From NCBI RefSeq assembly GCF_001704615.3, contig NZ_CP029397.2, forward strand, positions 434,001-498,000: DNA of 64,000 nucleotides, in the 5' to 3' direction. Below the pieces are notes generated by a model. The model was not told the origin of the DNA. It was given only the letters and a program-made list of their open reading frames with translations, and did not search any database. The translations under genes were made by a program, and so were the position numbers. This DNA is from Acinetobacter defluvii (GTDB taxonomy: Bacteria; Pseudomonadota; Gammaproteobacteria; Pseudomonadales; Moraxellaceae). This document shows positions 47,893-57,522 of the stretch, one piece after another (the first letter of the stretch is position 1; each line of letters starts with the position of its first letter).

Positions 47893-48728
47893 TTACGTAC
47901 AGCTCGAATCAGATGAATAGTGCGGGCATCTGCTTCAATAATGGTAAATTGCCAAGCATCAAGTTCAATTACTTGACCTTGTAAATCACTCACCAAGCCA
48001 ATTTCTTGAAGCAATAGACCGCCCATAGTTTCTACTTCATCGTCAGAAAAATCAGCATCTAAAACATTGTTAAAGTGTTCGATTGGTGTAAGTGCTTGTA
48101 CAATCCATGCATTGGCTGTGTTATGGGAAGGGTCGGGGAGAATAAATTGTGCTTCTTCATCGACATTGTCGTGTTCGTCTTCAATTTCTCCCACGATCTC
48201 TTCCAAAATATCTTCTAAAGTAACTAAACCTGCGGTTGAACCATATTCATCAATCACAATCGCAATATGTGTTTGGGTGTTTTTTAACATACGTAGCACT
48301 TGGTCAGAACGCGCACTTTCAGGGACGAATAATGGCTGACGCATAATGCTATGCACATCGACTTTAATCGTACGATCAGTTAAATAAGGTAATAAATCTT
48401 TGGCAAGTAAAATGCCCACCACATTTTCAGGTTGATCTGCTGAAAATACAGGAAAACGAGAGTGAGCAGACTCAATCAAAACATGCAAAATATCGAGCAA
48501 TTGATCGTCTTCTTGCAAGCTCACCATTGCAGTACGTGGGGTCATGACTTCACGAATTTTGGTTGCAGGAAGGTCTAAAACGCCTTCTAACATAGCAACA
48601 GTATCGGGTTCTAAAAAACGACGTGAATCTTGTACTAGTTTTAGCAGTTCATCGCGTGTTTCGGGTGCAGTGCCTAACCATTTGCGTAAGCCACGCATTC
48701 CCCACGACGTGCCTGATTCCTCGTGCAT
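47889..48728 (-). CDS. corC: CBS-domain protein CorC (YbeX type)
   Basis: A cytosolic protein of 279 residues with two CBS domains (REVMTPRTAMVSLQ and the second VHSIMRQPLFVPES) and the C-terminal CorC_HlyC domain. Linked to Mg2+ homeostasis and, in E. coli, to ribosome maturation. It is upstream of lnt, as in E. coli (ybeX-lnt). The start ATG at 48728 gives MHEESGTSWGMRG. The stop overlaps the lnt start by 4 bases. Confidence 0.94.
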   Translation of the reverse strand: MHEESGTSWGMRGLRKWLGTAPETRDELLKLVQDSRRFLEPDTVAMLEGVLDLPATKIREVMTPRTAMVSLQEDDQLLDILHVLIESAHSRFPVFSADQPENVVGILLAKDLLPYLTDRTIKVDVHSIMRQPLFVPESARSDQVLRMLKNTQTHIAIVIDEYGSTAGLVTLEDILEEIVGEIEDEHDNVDEEAQFILPDPSHNTANAWIVQALTPIEHFNNVLDADFSDDEVETMGGLLLQEIGLVSDLQGQVIELDAWQFTIIEADARTIHLIRAVRK

Positions 48729-48918
48729 GATCTTTCCTAAAGACTCTAAATATCAAATAATCGAATTTTATCATACCTTAGAAAATAAAGATGTCTATCG
48801 AATAAATGCATTGATTCTATGAAACAATGCGTCATTTTGTAGAGAAATTACAGCGCTTATTCATAAATTCAGTTTGTGTTAAAATTCAATGACTATTTTT
48901 CTGATTTTGAGAATGAAC

Positions 48919-49176
48919 ATGTCTGAACAGTTGCCTACACCGAGCATCCAGCTTAATACTCGTGGTTTGCGTTGTCCTGAGCCTGTGATGATGTTACATC
49001 AAGCCATTCGTAAATCTAAATCGGGTGATGTGGTCGAGGTTTTTGCAACGGATAATTCCACTTCATGGGATATTCCAAAGTTCTGTATGCACTTGGGGCA
49101 TGAGTTGTTGTTACAAGAAGAAAAATTGGATGAAAATGGCAATAAAGAGTTTCATTATTTGGTGCAAAAAGGTTAA
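48919..49176 (+). CDS. tusA: sulfur carrier protein TusA
   Basis: A small sulfurtransferase carrier of 85 residues, with the active Cys in the CPxP motif (LRCPEPVMMLHQAIR). It relays sulfur from IscS towards tRNA 2-thiouridine synthesis. The ATG at 48919 (MSEQLPTPS) is chosen over earlier frames because GAGA lies about 8 bases upstream and it matches family length. Confidence 0.92.
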   Translation: MSEQLPTPSIQLNTRGLRCPEPVMMLHQAIRKSKSGDVVEVFATDNSTSWDIPKFCMHLGHELLLQEEKLDENGNKEFHYLVQKG

Positions 49177-49234
49177 AAGCAGTTTTTAAAGTTGCTAGAG
49201 CTAACATTCATGTTAATAAAAATGAGCAGATCAT

Positions 49235-49786
49235 ATGCACCGAATGAGAAAAATAACAGCTTTGTCATTTATTTTAACTACTTTGAGCATCTTGCAAGCT
49301 GTCTGGGCTAAACCGTGTGCGCTTCCAATGCAACAAATTGAAGTGGCGAGTATCCGACTGGCGCAACCTATTTTTGAGTTTAAAAAGCAACATCCGACAG
49401 CAAGTGTTGAGGTGTTAGGTGATGATCATGAGCGTTTTGAGTTTAAAGACGGGGTAGATGATCTTGCCAAAAAAGTAGGAGTGACTTATTTCGGGCACAT
49501 CGCTTTTGACAGTAAAAAGCAGATTATTACCTCATTTAGTGCCAGCTTTCTAGATGGTCCTTTGGCAACTTATGAAACAGATTTAGAACGATTTAAGCAA
49601 AATATTTTAAAGCATTCTAATCTTCCAAAAGTAGGATGGAAAGCCCAAGACAATGCTTATGTATATCGTTGCCACGACTATGTAATTTATATTATTCAAG
49701 ATCATGGTGCAGTAAAATCGGCAGTCGGACCTACAATCATGGTGTTTAGCAAATATTCTGATATTTGGGAAAGTATCCAGAAATAA
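49235..49786 (+). CDS. periplasmic protein of unknown function
   Basis: A protein of 183 residues. The first 25 are a Sec signal peptide (MRKITALSFILTTLSILQ...) with a likely cleavage site after VWA. The mature part has two Cys, one near its N-terminus (KPCALP) and one in YRCHDYVIYII, which could form a disulfide. No family is recognised. It is closed by a terminator and follows tusA after 58 bases. Confidence 0.75.
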   Translation: MHRMRKITALSFILTTLSILQAVWAKPCALPMQQIEVASIRLAQPIFEFKKQHPTASVEVLGDDHERFEFKDGVDDLAKKVGVTYFGHIAFDSKKQIITSFSASFLDGPLATYETDLERFKQNILKHSNLPKVGWKAQDNAYVYRCHDYVIYIIQDHGAVKSAVGPTIMVFSKYSDIWESIQK

Positions 49787-49787
49787 A

Positions 49788-49815
49788 AAATACCCCGATG
49801 GTATCGAGGTATTTT
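49788..49815. terminator. terminator between the periplasmic protein gene and ETF-QO
   Basis: An AATACC...CGAT stem pairs with ATCG...GGTATT around GGT, with one mismatch, followed by a T-rich tail. It lies a few bases after the stop at 49786. Confidence 0.75.
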
Positions 49816-49872
49816 ATCTAACTCAGATGGATCAGCTATTCAACTCTGAGCCTTGTGTAATGGCTATCCAAA

Positions 49873-51585
49873 TTACATATTTGGATAGTTTGGACCACCG
49901 CCACCTTCAGGGGTTACCCAAGTAATGTTTTGTGATGGGTCTTTAATATCACAAGTCTTACAGTGTACACAGTTTGCAGCATTGATTTGGAAACGCTTAG
50001 AACCATCATCATTTTCCATGATTTCATACACACCCGCAGGGCAGTAGCGCTGAGCAGGCTCGTCCCATTTCGGTAAGTTGACGTTTACAGGAATTGTTGG
50101 ATCAGTAAGTTTTAAATGCGCTGGCTGATTTTCTTCATGCACTGTATTTGATACAAACACCGAAGACAAACGGTCAAATGTTAATTTGCCATCTGGTTTT
50201 GGATAATCCGGTTTAAACGTTGCAGCATCTACTGTTTTTAAGGCACTGAAGTCAGGCACTAAATCATGTAAAGTAAATGGCACTTGGAAAATGTTTTGAT
50301 CGATGAAGTTAAATGCACCACCAATCCATTGACCAAATTTATGCATCGCTGGACCAAAGTTACGTGAACGGTGTAATTCTTCTTTTAACCAACTGTTATT
50401 AAACTTGTCAGTATATGAAGTCAGTTCTTTAATGAAGAAATCTTCACCTTCAACAACACGTGCATAACCAACTTCGCCACCTTTTGCAACACCTGCTTGA
50501 ATGGCTTCAAATACAGCTTCACCACAGAGCATACCTGATTTCATTGCAGTATGTGAGCCTTTGATTTTTGCGAAGTTTAAGAAACCTGCATCATCACCCA
50601 CCAAGCAACCACCTGGGAAAGTTAATTTAGGCAATGCGTTAATACCGCCTTTGGTAATCGCACGCGCACCATAAGAGATACGTTTACCGCCTTCAAGATA
50701 TTGTTTGATCAGTGGATGAGTTTTCCAACGCTGCATTTCTGCAAATGGGTACATATGTGGATTTTGGTAAGATAAATCCACAATCAGACCTAGAGTAACT
50801 TGGTTGTTTTCTGCATGATATAACCACCAACCGCCTGAAGAACCCGTTTCATTTAAAGGCCAACCTGTACCATGCATCACTAAACCTGGTTTATGTTTTG
50901 CAGGATCGATTTCCCAAAGTTCTTTGATCCCGATACCGTAATGCTGTGGGTCAGCGTCCTGATCAAGATTATATTTGGCAATTAGGCGTTTACCTAAGTG
51001 ACCACGGCAGCCTTCTGCAAAAATGGTGTATTTTGCATGTAACTCATAACCAGGGGTAAAGTTATGCGTAGGTTCACCATCTTTACCGATGCCCATGTCA
51101 CCTGTTTGGATACCTTTTACTGAACCATCTTCATGGTAAAGGATTTCAGATGCAGCAAAACCAGGGAAGATTGAAACTTCAAGCTCTTCAGCCTTAGTTC
51201 CTAACCAGCGCACCACATTGCCTAAAGAAACAATATAGTTGCCTTCATTGTGCATGGTTTTTGGTACCATCCAATGCGGTGCTTGTTTAGACGTTGTTGC
51301 AGAGAGTGTGAAGAAGGTGTGGTCTTCAGTGACAGGCACGTTTAAAGGCGCACCTTCTTCTTTCCAGTTTGGAAAGAGTTCATTGATTGCACGAGGTTCA
51401 AGTACAGCACCAGATAAGATATGCGCACCAACTTCAGAGCCTTTTTCAACCACACAGACCGAAAGGTCTGGAAGGTTGTTTTCAATTGCTAATTGACGAA
51501 TTTTAATCGCAGCAGAAAGACCCGCAGGACCTGCGCCTACGATCACTACGTCAAACTCCATCGATTCACGTTCGATGTGTTCCAT
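49873..51585 (-). CDS. electron transfer flavoprotein-ubiquinone oxidoreductase
   Basis: A membrane-associated FAD and 4Fe-4S enzyme that passes electrons from ETF to ubiquinone, 570 residues. It has an N-terminal FAD site DVVIVGAGPAGLSAAI and the later LVGDDAGFLNFAKI. The iron-sulfur cluster is near the C-terminus: CPAGVYEI and then NCVHCKTCDIKDP, giving the required four Cys. GAGGAG precedes the ATG. No etfAB is adjacent. It is divergent from a DUF1285 gene. Confidence 0.97.
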   Translation of the reverse strand: MEHIERESMEFDVVIVGAGPAGLSAAIKIRQLAIENNLPDLSVCVVEKGSEVGAHILSGAVLEPRAINELFPNWKEEGAPLNVPVTEDHTFFTLSATTSKQAPHWMVPKTMHNEGNYIVSLGNVVRWLGTKAEELEVSIFPGFAASEILYHEDGSVKGIQTGDMGIGKDGEPTHNFTPGYELHAKYTIFAEGCRGHLGKRLIAKYNLDQDADPQHYGIGIKELWEIDPAKHKPGLVMHGTGWPLNETGSSGGWWLYHAENNQVTLGLIVDLSYQNPHMYPFAEMQRWKTHPLIKQYLEGGKRISYGARAITKGGINALPKLTFPGGCLVGDDAGFLNFAKIKGSHTAMKSGMLCGEAVFEAIQAGVAKGGEVGYARVVEGEDFFIKELTSYTDKFNNSWLKEELHRSRNFGPAMHKFGQWIGGAFNFIDQNIFQVPFTLHDLVPDFSALKTVDAATFKPDYPKPDGKLTFDRLSSVFVSNTVHEENQPAHLKLTDPTIPVNVNLPKWDEPAQRYCPAGVYEIMENDDGSKRFQINAANCVHCKTCDIKDPSQNITWVTPEGGGGPNYPNM

Positions 51586-51788
51586 GTAGGACTCCTCATA
51601 TGTCTAAAGGTGGCAACCGTAGTCATTTCATTATTACAATAAAAAAATCGGTGCTGCCATGAGTGTTCTTAATTACGCGGTACAATTCTGTTATCGTACC
51701 TTTTATAATGTTGCGCTAGTATAGGGATAAACCTTGATCTAGCCAATTGGCTGAGTCGTATTATTTTTTGGTCAGCAAGGCATAAACC

Positions 51789-52400
51789 ATGGTAAATCAA
51801 AATAATTCAACATCAGAGGTGAATCAATCACTAGATTCTGATGATAAAAACTTAATGGACATAGCACAATACCTAAAAGCTGTACAGTTGGGTCACAAAA
51901 GGTCAATTCCTCCTTTGCAGAAGTGGCAGCCAAAGCATTGTGGCAAAATGGATTTGTGTGTAAAAGCCAACGGTGAATGGTGGCACGAAGGTCAATTGAT
52001 TCGTCGGCAAGCCTTATTGGACCTGTTTAGTAGTGTGCTTTGGAAAGAAAGTGGAAAGTTCTACTTAAAAACACCTGTTGAACAAATCGAAATTGAGGTT
52101 GAGGATGAACCGTTATTTATCAACACTGTTGAGCAAGTAGAGGTTGAAAATAAAAAATATTTACAACTGACCACAACCAATCAAGATGTGATTATTGTCG
52201 ATGCAGCGCATCCTATTTTTATGCGAGAGTTCCAAGGCGAAGCCCGACCTTATGTGCATGTACGCTTTGGCATAAATGCTTTAATTCAACGTGCTGCATT
52301 TTTTCACTTAATTGAATATGGTGAATTGCTTGAAAATGCGCAAGGCGACACGATTTTATCGTTAACAAGTGGTGATTTGCACTTGCAATTAGGCACTTGA
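51789..52400 (+). CDS. DUF1285 family protein
   Basis: A cytoplasmic protein of 203 residues. The core (about 40-190) has the DUF1285 sequence PPLQKWQPKHCGKMDLCVK, GEWWHEGQLIRRQALLDLF and PYVHVRFGINALI. A low-complexity N-terminus of about 30 residues precedes it. The function is unknown; structures of the family show two beta domains. It lies 41 bases before murI. Confidence 0.88.
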   Translation: MVNQNNSTSEVNQSLDSDDKNLMDIAQYLKAVQLGHKRSIPPLQKWQPKHCGKMDLCVKANGEWWHEGQLIRRQALLDLFSSVLWKESGKFYLKTPVEQIEIEVEDEPLFINTVEQVEVENKKYLQLTTTNQDVIIVDAAHPIFMREFQGEARPYVHVRFGINALIQRAAFFHLIEYGELLENAQGDTILSLTSGDLHLQLGT

Positions 52401-52403
52401 GGT

Positions 52404-52421
52404 TTAAGCTTGATAGCTTAA
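52404..52421 (+). terminator. small hairpin after the DUF1285 gene
   Basis: TTAAGCT (52404-52410) pairs perfectly with AGCTTAA (52415-52421) around TGAT, directly after the stop and followed by TATTTT. A weak terminator at best. Confidence 0.35.
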
Positions 52422-52441
52422 TATTTTGACTCATACAAATA

Positions 52442-53329
52442 GTGGATCAAATGCGTGCCATTCTCCCTTTATATCCTTTAGAAAATCCTATGCCAAAAGC
52501 ATCTGCAGATGCACCAATCGGTATTTTTGATTCAGGCATAGGTGGATTGTCCGTGGCGCAGGAGATTGCCAACTATTTACCGAATGAGCGTATTTTATAT
52601 TATGCCGATACTGCACATGTGCCCTATGGTGCACGAGATGATCAAAATATCCGTGAGTTAACTGCACAGGCGATTGAATGGTTATATCGACAAGGCTGCA
52701 AAATTGCAGTAGTCGCGTGTAATACTGCATCTGCATTTAGTTTAGATTTTTTGCGTGAGCATTATGGTGAAAATTTCCCCATTGTGGGATTAGTGCCTGC
52801 ATTGAAACCAGCGGTGTTGCAAACCCAGTCTAAGGTGGTGGCTGTGCTTGCTACACCTGCCACCTTTCGAGGTCAGTTGATCAAGGATGTGGTATTACGT
52901 TTTGCAGAACCTTCGGGTGTAGATGTGATGCCTGTCACTTGTTTAGAGCTGGTTCCTTTTGTGGAAGCCGGGTTACAAAACAGTGAACAATGTAAAACTG
53001 CATTAAAAAATGTTTTAGACCCCATATTGGCAAAGCAGGCAGATTATTTGGTATTAGGTTGTACGCATTATCCATTTTTAAAAAATGCCATTCAAAATCT
53101 CTATGGCGATCAGTTAACTCTAGTGGATTCAGGGCTTGCTGTCGCTCGGCAAACCGCACGAATTTTAATTAAAAATAATCTATTATCAGAGTTGCCATTA
53201 CAAAATAAAACACAACTGAGCTGTTATGTGAGTGGTCATAATGCGGATACTTTAACACCAGTCCTAAAACATTTAATTCAAGAAAAAATTTCATGGTCAA
53301 TTTGTGACGTTATTGATAAACTGCAGTAG
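52442..53329 (+). CDS. murI: glutamate racemase
   Basis: Makes D-glutamate for peptidoglycan. The family core begins PIGIFDSGIGGLSVAQEI and has both catalytic Cys: AVVACNTASAF and YLVLGCTHYPF. It has up to 295 residues from a GTG at 52442; the ATG at 52490 (MPKASADAP) gives a tighter N-terminus. Neither has a strong Shine-Dalgarno sequence, so the start is open. It lies just downstream of the DUF1285 gene. Confidence 0.95.
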   Translation: MDQMRAILPLYPLENPMPKASADAPIGIFDSGIGGLSVAQEIANYLPNERILYYADTAHVPYGARDDQNIRELTAQAIEWLYRQGCKIAVVACNTASAFSLDFLREHYGENFPIVGLVPALKPAVLQTQSKVVAVLATPATFRGQLIKDVVLRFAEPSGVDVMPVTCLELVPFVEAGLQNSEQCKTALKNVLDPILAKQADYLVLGCTHYPFLKNAIQNLYGDQLTLVDSGLAVARQTARILIKNNLLSELPLQNKTQLSCYVSGHNADTLTPVLKHLIQEKISWSICDVIDKLQ

Positions 53330-53455
53330 GCAGTCCAACATATGAAATTAAGACAGTTTTAATTTTATTTATATTTATAAGTGTAGGGCATATAACTTCG
53401 TGATCTGTTTGGGGCGGATCAATATTTAAGCTATATGAGAAGGATGGGTTAACCT

Positions 53456-54472
53456 ATGCTCGACAAACGTTATCAGGTGTTTATTACAACTTCTGGTAGA
53501 GATATGCAACCAGAACGTATGATCGTGTCACAAACGCTCATCGGAATGGGTTTCTTTTCTTGGGGATTAGAGCAGCGTACACCTTTGAGTACGGCTTTTG
53601 CTCGTCGGCAAATTGATGATTGTGATTATGTTTTATTGCTTTTAGGTAGCCAGTACGGTGAGCAATCCGTGTCTGGTGTGAGTTATATGCATTTAGAATA
53701 TATCTACGCAGTCACTAAACAAAAACCAGTGATTGTATTTTTGCATGAAGCACCTGAGTTGCGTGAAGAAACTTTACAAGAGTCTCGTGCTGACTTAAAA
53801 GAAAAATTTTACGAATTTCGCAATCAATTACAAAAAGAAGTCGAGCAAGTGGTCACTTATCGTACATTGAGGGATTTAGAACTTAGTGTGCGTTCTTATA
53901 TGCCACAAATGTTAGAGCGTTATCCTGTGGTTGGCTGGGTACGTCCACAAAATATCCAAGTTTTACAAGATGAGATTGATCGTTTAAAAACGCAGTTGGC
54001 ACAAGTTAAAAATACGCAGGAACGTAAAGAAGTCGATCCATTTTTAACCCTACCTAAGGTTTCTATTCACGATGTCTTTAATTTTGATTATCGTGTGCAT
54101 GCTTATCAGGATGGTAACTTTAAGGAAATGAATCCAATTCGTGAAATGACATGGATTGAGATTTTAAAAGTTTTATCGGTTGAGTTTCGAGAGTCAACTT
54201 TAGAAGATAGCTTTTCTAAAGTGTTGAATGAATATTTAAATAGAACGGGTTTGGCAGATGTGCAAGTGTCTATGCCTAGAGCGCATGCTGTTGCAAGAGC
54301 GCAGATCAATATTCGTGCCTTACATACCATTAAGCAACAAATGCGTCAAAATGACTGGATTGCGCCAGTAGGAAGGGATGATCGACAACGTATGTTGTGG
54401 CAAATAACCAACAAAGGCTTAAGGTTGTTAGAAGGTTCACAAATGATTGGGAAACATTCTTCTATTTTTTAA
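53456..54472 (+). CDS. DUF4062 domain protein
   Basis: A protein of 338 residues. The N-terminal part (about 5-100) matches DUF4062, a TIR-like Rossmannoid domain: YQVFITTSGRDMQPERM, DDCDYVLLLLGSQYGE and SYMHLEYIYAVTKQKPVIVFL. A coiled coil follows at about 165-195 (LQDEIDRLKTQLAQVK). The C-terminal 130 residues look like a helical winged-helix-type domain. DUF4062 often occurs at the head of NTPase or TPR proteins of signalling and defence type; here it stands alone. The function is unknown. Confidence 0.82.
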   Translation: MLDKRYQVFITTSGRDMQPERMIVSQTLIGMGFFSWGLEQRTPLSTAFARRQIDDCDYVLLLLGSQYGEQSVSGVSYMHLEYIYAVTKQKPVIVFLHEAPELREETLQESRADLKEKFYEFRNQLQKEVEQVVTYRTLRDLELSVRSYMPQMLERYPVVGWVRPQNIQVLQDEIDRLKTQLAQVKNTQERKEVDPFLTLPKVSIHDVFNFDYRVHAYQDGNFKEMNPIREMTWIEILKVLSVEFRESTLEDSFSKVLNEYLNRTGLADVQVSMPRAHAVARAQINIRALHTIKQQMRQNDWIAPVGRDDRQRMLWQITNKGLRLLEGSQMIGKHSSIF

Positions 54473-54556
54473 ATAAATGTTTTTTGATCTGTTAAAAAAA
54501 TGCCTGAAGTTCTGATACATTGACTGCATAGATTGATTCAATAAGGTTAAAAAATC

Positions 54557-55576
54557 ATGCTTTTTAGACCCAAGGTATTAGTGATTGTTGCTAATTTAGG
54601 AACGCCTGATGAACCTTCTGAAGTTGCTGTACGACGCTTTCTAAAGCAGTTTTTATCTGATGGGCGTGTGATTGAAATTCCTAAATTTATTTGGCAAATC
54701 ATTTTACATGCTTTTGTTTTACCTTTTCGTCCTAAAAGAGTGGCACATGCTTATGCGCAAGTATGGATGAAGGACTCGCCTATGCGAGAAATCTTATTGC
54801 AGCAAACAGCACTTTTAAAACAACGTTTACTTGTACAAAACCCGCAGTTGGATCTGCACGTCGTTCCTGCAATGACGTATGGTAATCCTGGAATTAATCA
54901 GGCGTTACAAGATGCAGCATCACAAAAATATGATCAAATCATTTTATTGCCGTTATTTCCACAGTATTCAGCAACCTCAACCGCACCACTTTATGATGCG
55001 GTGGCAAAATGGGTATTGACCCAACGTAATTTGCCAGCATTGACGATTCTTCGTGATTACTATCAACATCCTTTATATATCCAGGCTCTGGCGGATAGTG
55101 TTTTGAAATTTCAGCGACAACATGGACAAGCTGAAAAATTATTAATGTCTTTTCATGGTATTCCACAGCCTTATGCGGACAAAGGTGATCCTTATGCGGA
55201 ACGTTGTCATGTAACTGCACAAAAAGTAGCACAAGCCTTAAATTTAAAAGATGATCAATGGCAAATTAGTTTCCAATCTCGTTTTGGTAAGCAAGAATGG
55301 GTGAAGCCTTATACTGATCAAGTATTACAGGATTGGGCAGCACAAGGGGTTAAATCGGTACAGATTATGAGTCCTGCTTTTTCAGCAGATTGCTTGGAAA
55401 CTTTAGAAGAATTGGCATTACAAAATGCAGAACTATTCTTACAGTCAGGTGGGCAGTCTTACCAATATATCCCTGCATTAAATAATGATGCTGCACACAT
55501 TGAACTATTAGCGCAATTATTACAGGCAAATTTAGAGCCTTTGCGCACAACATTTAGTACATTTGAGCCAAATTAA
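54557..55576 (+). CDS. hemH: ferrochelatase
   Basis: Inserts Fe2+ into protoporphyrin IX, the last step of haem synthesis, 339 residues. It has the family core [25 protein letters not shown], the metal-binding His in [17 protein letters not shown], and [19 protein letters not shown] lies about 10 bases before the ATG. A metallo-beta-lactamase gene follows after 9 bases, likely in one operon. Confidence 0.97.
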   Translation: MLFRPKVLVIVANLGTPDEPSEVAVRRFLKQFLSDGRVIEIPKFIWQIILHAFVLPFRPKRVAHAYAQVWMKDSPMREILLQQTALLKQRLLVQNPQLDLHVVPAMTYGNPGINQALQDAASQKYDQIILLPLFPQYSATSTAPLYDAVAKWVLTQRNLPALTILRDYYQHPLYIQALADSVLKFQRQHGQAEKLLMSFHGIPQPYADKGDPYAERCHVTAQKVAQALNLKDDQWQISFQSRFGKQEWVKPYTDQVLQDWAAQGVKSVQIMSPAFSADCLETLEELALQNAELFLQSGGQSYQYIPALNNDAAHIELLAQLLQANLEPLRTTFSTFEPN

Positions 55577-55585
55577 GGAAAGAAT

Positions 55586-56230
55586 ATGTTGCAAGTTAAA
55601 ATTGTACCCGTTACTGCATTTGCTCAAAATTGTTCGATCGTTTGGGACAGTGAAAGTAAAGAAGCGGTATTGATCGATGCAGGCGGTGAGCCTGAAAAGT
55701 TAAAAAAAGAAGTTGAGGCACTCGGTCTAACTGTAAAAGCCTTGTGGTTGACGCATGGGCATTTAGATCATGCTGGTGCAGTCGGTGCATTGGTTAAAGA
55801 ATGGAATGTTCCTGTGATTGGGCCGCAGAAAGAAGATGCTTTCTGGTTAGACATGATCAAAGAAGTTTCTGCACGTTATGGTTTTCCTATTCCAGAAGCG
55901 GTGCATGTCGATCAATGGCTGGAAGGCGGAGAAGTTCTGAAACTAGGTGAAGAAGAGTTTGAAGTGCGTTTTGCACCAGGGCACACACCTGGACATGTGA
56001 TGTTCTATAATGCCAAATATGGCGTACTGTGGACAGGCGATGTGTTGTTCAAAGGCTCAATAGGTCGTACCGACTTTCCTAAAGGAAATCATCAGCAACT
56101 GCTCGACTCGATTCAAAGAGAGTGTTTTAGTTTACCTGATGAAACTCAGTTTATTTCAGGACATGGTCCAATGAGTACGATCGGTTTTGAAAAGCAACAT
56201 AATCCATTTGTTGCAGGTCAGGCAGGCTAA
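55586..56230 (+). CDS. metallo-beta-lactamase-fold hydrolase (glyoxalase II / YcbL type)
   Basis: A protein of 214 residues with the metal-binding THGHLDHAG (about 53-61), later His in APGHTPGHVMFY, the Asp in WTGDVLFKGSIGRTD and the last His in FISGHGPMSTIG. This is the short glyoxalase-II-like (YcbL) subgroup rather than a beta-lactamase. AAGGAAA precedes the ATG. It is 9 bases after hemH. Confidence 0.9.
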   Translation: MLQVKIVPVTAFAQNCSIVWDSESKEAVLIDAGGEPEKLKKEVEALGLTVKALWLTHGHLDHAGAVGALVKEWNVPVIGPQKEDAFWLDMIKEVSARYGFPIPEAVHVDQWLEGGEVLKLGEEEFEVRFAPGHTPGHVMFYNAKYGVLWTGDVLFKGSIGRTDFPKGNHQQLLDSIQRECFSLPDETQFISGHGPMSTIGFEKQHNPFVAGQAG

Positions 56231-56273
56231 TAGGTCAATTTAAAATGGTTGAATGGTAAAATATAAAGGAAAG

Positions 56274-56305
56274 AAATCTTATTGACATCGGTGAATAAGA
56301 TTTTT
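56274..56305 (+). terminator. terminator after hemH-hydrolase pair
   Basis: AAATCTTATT (56274-56283) pairs perfectly with AATAAGATTT (56294-56303) over a 10-base loop, with five T from 56301. Confidence 0.85.
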
Positions 56306-56312
56306 GAACTTT

Positions 56313-56489
56313 TTATTCAAAAGGATTTGAAAACCTTTTACGGATTTCTAAGCCCACTAAAAGCGTTGCAATAATAAAGAGAAATGCGATTGCAAAGAAT
56401 AAACCATCAGCCGCATAAATGCCTAAACCAATAAAAAATAAGCTGAAAACAAGAAGAAGAGTGAAACTAATTTTTAATATAAGAAGCAT
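56313..56489 (-). CDS. small membrane protein of unknown function
   Basis: Fifty-eight residues from the ATG at 56489, chosen because GAGAAA lies about 6 bases upstream; a TTG at 56501 is the longest option. Two hydrophobic helices (ISFTLLLVFSLFFIGLGIY and FFAIAFLFIIATLLVGLEI) are followed by a basic end. No family is recognised. Confidence 0.55.
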   Translation of the reverse strand: MLLILKISFTLLLVFSLFFIGLGIYAADGLFFAIAFLFIIATLLVGLEIRKRFSNPFE

Positions 56490-56607
56490 AATTTTTCTCA
56501 ATTACGACCAGTGAAGTGTAATAAGATAAGAATAATTTATAAGAGTATTGTTTATTTATAATGCAAACTGTTTACGTCGGGTTTGTTATATTGTAATAAA
56601 ATATTAC

Positions 56608-56781
56608 CTACGGTTCTCCATCTTCTGCTGGAGGCGCATCTTCTGTCGGTAATTTATAGTCTTCATTCGCCCAAGCACCGAGATCAATTAGTTTACAACG
56701 ATCTGAACAAAATGGACGAAATTCATTATTTTCCCAAGTGCTCGCTTCACCACAACGTGGGCATGGAAAAGTGCGTGGCAT
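56608..56781 (-). CDS. yacG: DNA gyrase inhibitor YacG
   Basis: A zinc protein of 57 residues that binds the GyrB part of gyrase in E. coli. The reading gives MPRTFPCPRCGEAS, then FRPFCSDRCKLIDLGAWANE and an acidic tail. The four Cys (C-x2-C and C-x3-C) and the RCKxIDLGxWA signature are complete. GAGGATTAAATC precedes the ATG. In other gamma-proteobacteria it sits near coaE and zapD; here it is alone. Confidence 0.93.
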   Translation of the reverse strand: MPRTFPCPRCGEASTWENNEFRPFCSDRCKLIDLGAWANEDYKLPTEDAPPAEDGEP

Positions 56782-56868
56782 GATTTAATCCTCATTTTGC
56801 AAAGTGAAATAGGCAAAGTGCATAAGACTTGCTAGACTTGTGCCGTTTTTTACTAGTTTGATCTGATT

Positions 56869-57522
56869 ATGCCGATTCGTCAATTTCAAGCACAGCGTAT
56901 GCATGCGCCACGTGATTTTCAATCTATTGAAAATAGTCCAATTTGTGTGGAAATTGGTGCAGGTAAAGGCAAACATGCCTTACTTTTTTCTGAGCAAAAT
57001 CCGCAACTTAAATTAGTCGCTGTAGAAAGAACCCGTGAAAAATTTCTAGCCATGCAAAAACAGCATCAACTCGAAGGTCAAGATAATTTAACACCGATTC
57101 ATGCGGATGCGTTGCCTTGGGTGGTGCATGCTTTGTATCCGCAGCAAGTTCAACATTTTTTTATTTTATATCCAAATCCTGAACCGCATAACCCAGCACA
57201 ACGCTGGTTGAATATGCCATTTTTTGAATTTTTAATTTCTCGCTTACAAACCCACGGTACGATTACTTTAGCCAGTAATATTCCTGAATATATTGTAGAA
57301 GCCGAACAACAACTACAAAAAGTCTGGAATTTACCGTATGAGAAACAAGTGATTGCCTCTGATTCAGCACGGACTCATTTTGAGATTAAATATTTAGAAC
57401 GTGGAGAGTTGTGCCAGCAGTTGGTTATCTCTAAACCTGAAAACTATGCAACACGTTTTGATGGCTTTCAACCTTTACAAGGGCAAAATACCCAAGTAAT
57501 TGAGCCCAAAAATGTCAAGTAA
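56869..57522 (+). CDS. TrmB-like SAM-dependent methyltransferase
   Basis: A protein of 217 residues with a class I methyltransferase fold. Motif I is CVEIGAGKGKHALLFSEQ. The later motif FFILYPNPEPHNPAQRWLN corresponds to the TrmB signature PDPWpKxRHxKRR but is diverged. That points to a tRNA (guanine-N7)-methyltransferase-like protein, possibly with another substrate. It overlaps the downstream flavoprotein start by 11 bases. Confidence 0.8.
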   Translation: MPIRQFQAQRMHAPRDFQSIENSPICVEIGAGKGKHALLFSEQNPQLKLVAVERTREKFLAMQKQHQLEGQDNLTPIHADALPWVVHALYPQQVQHFFILYPNPEPHNPAQRWLNMPFFEFLISRLQTHGTITLASNIPEYIVEAEQQLQKVWNLPYEKQVIASDSARTHFEIKYLERGELCQQLVISKPENYATRFDGFQPLQGQNTQVIEPKNVK

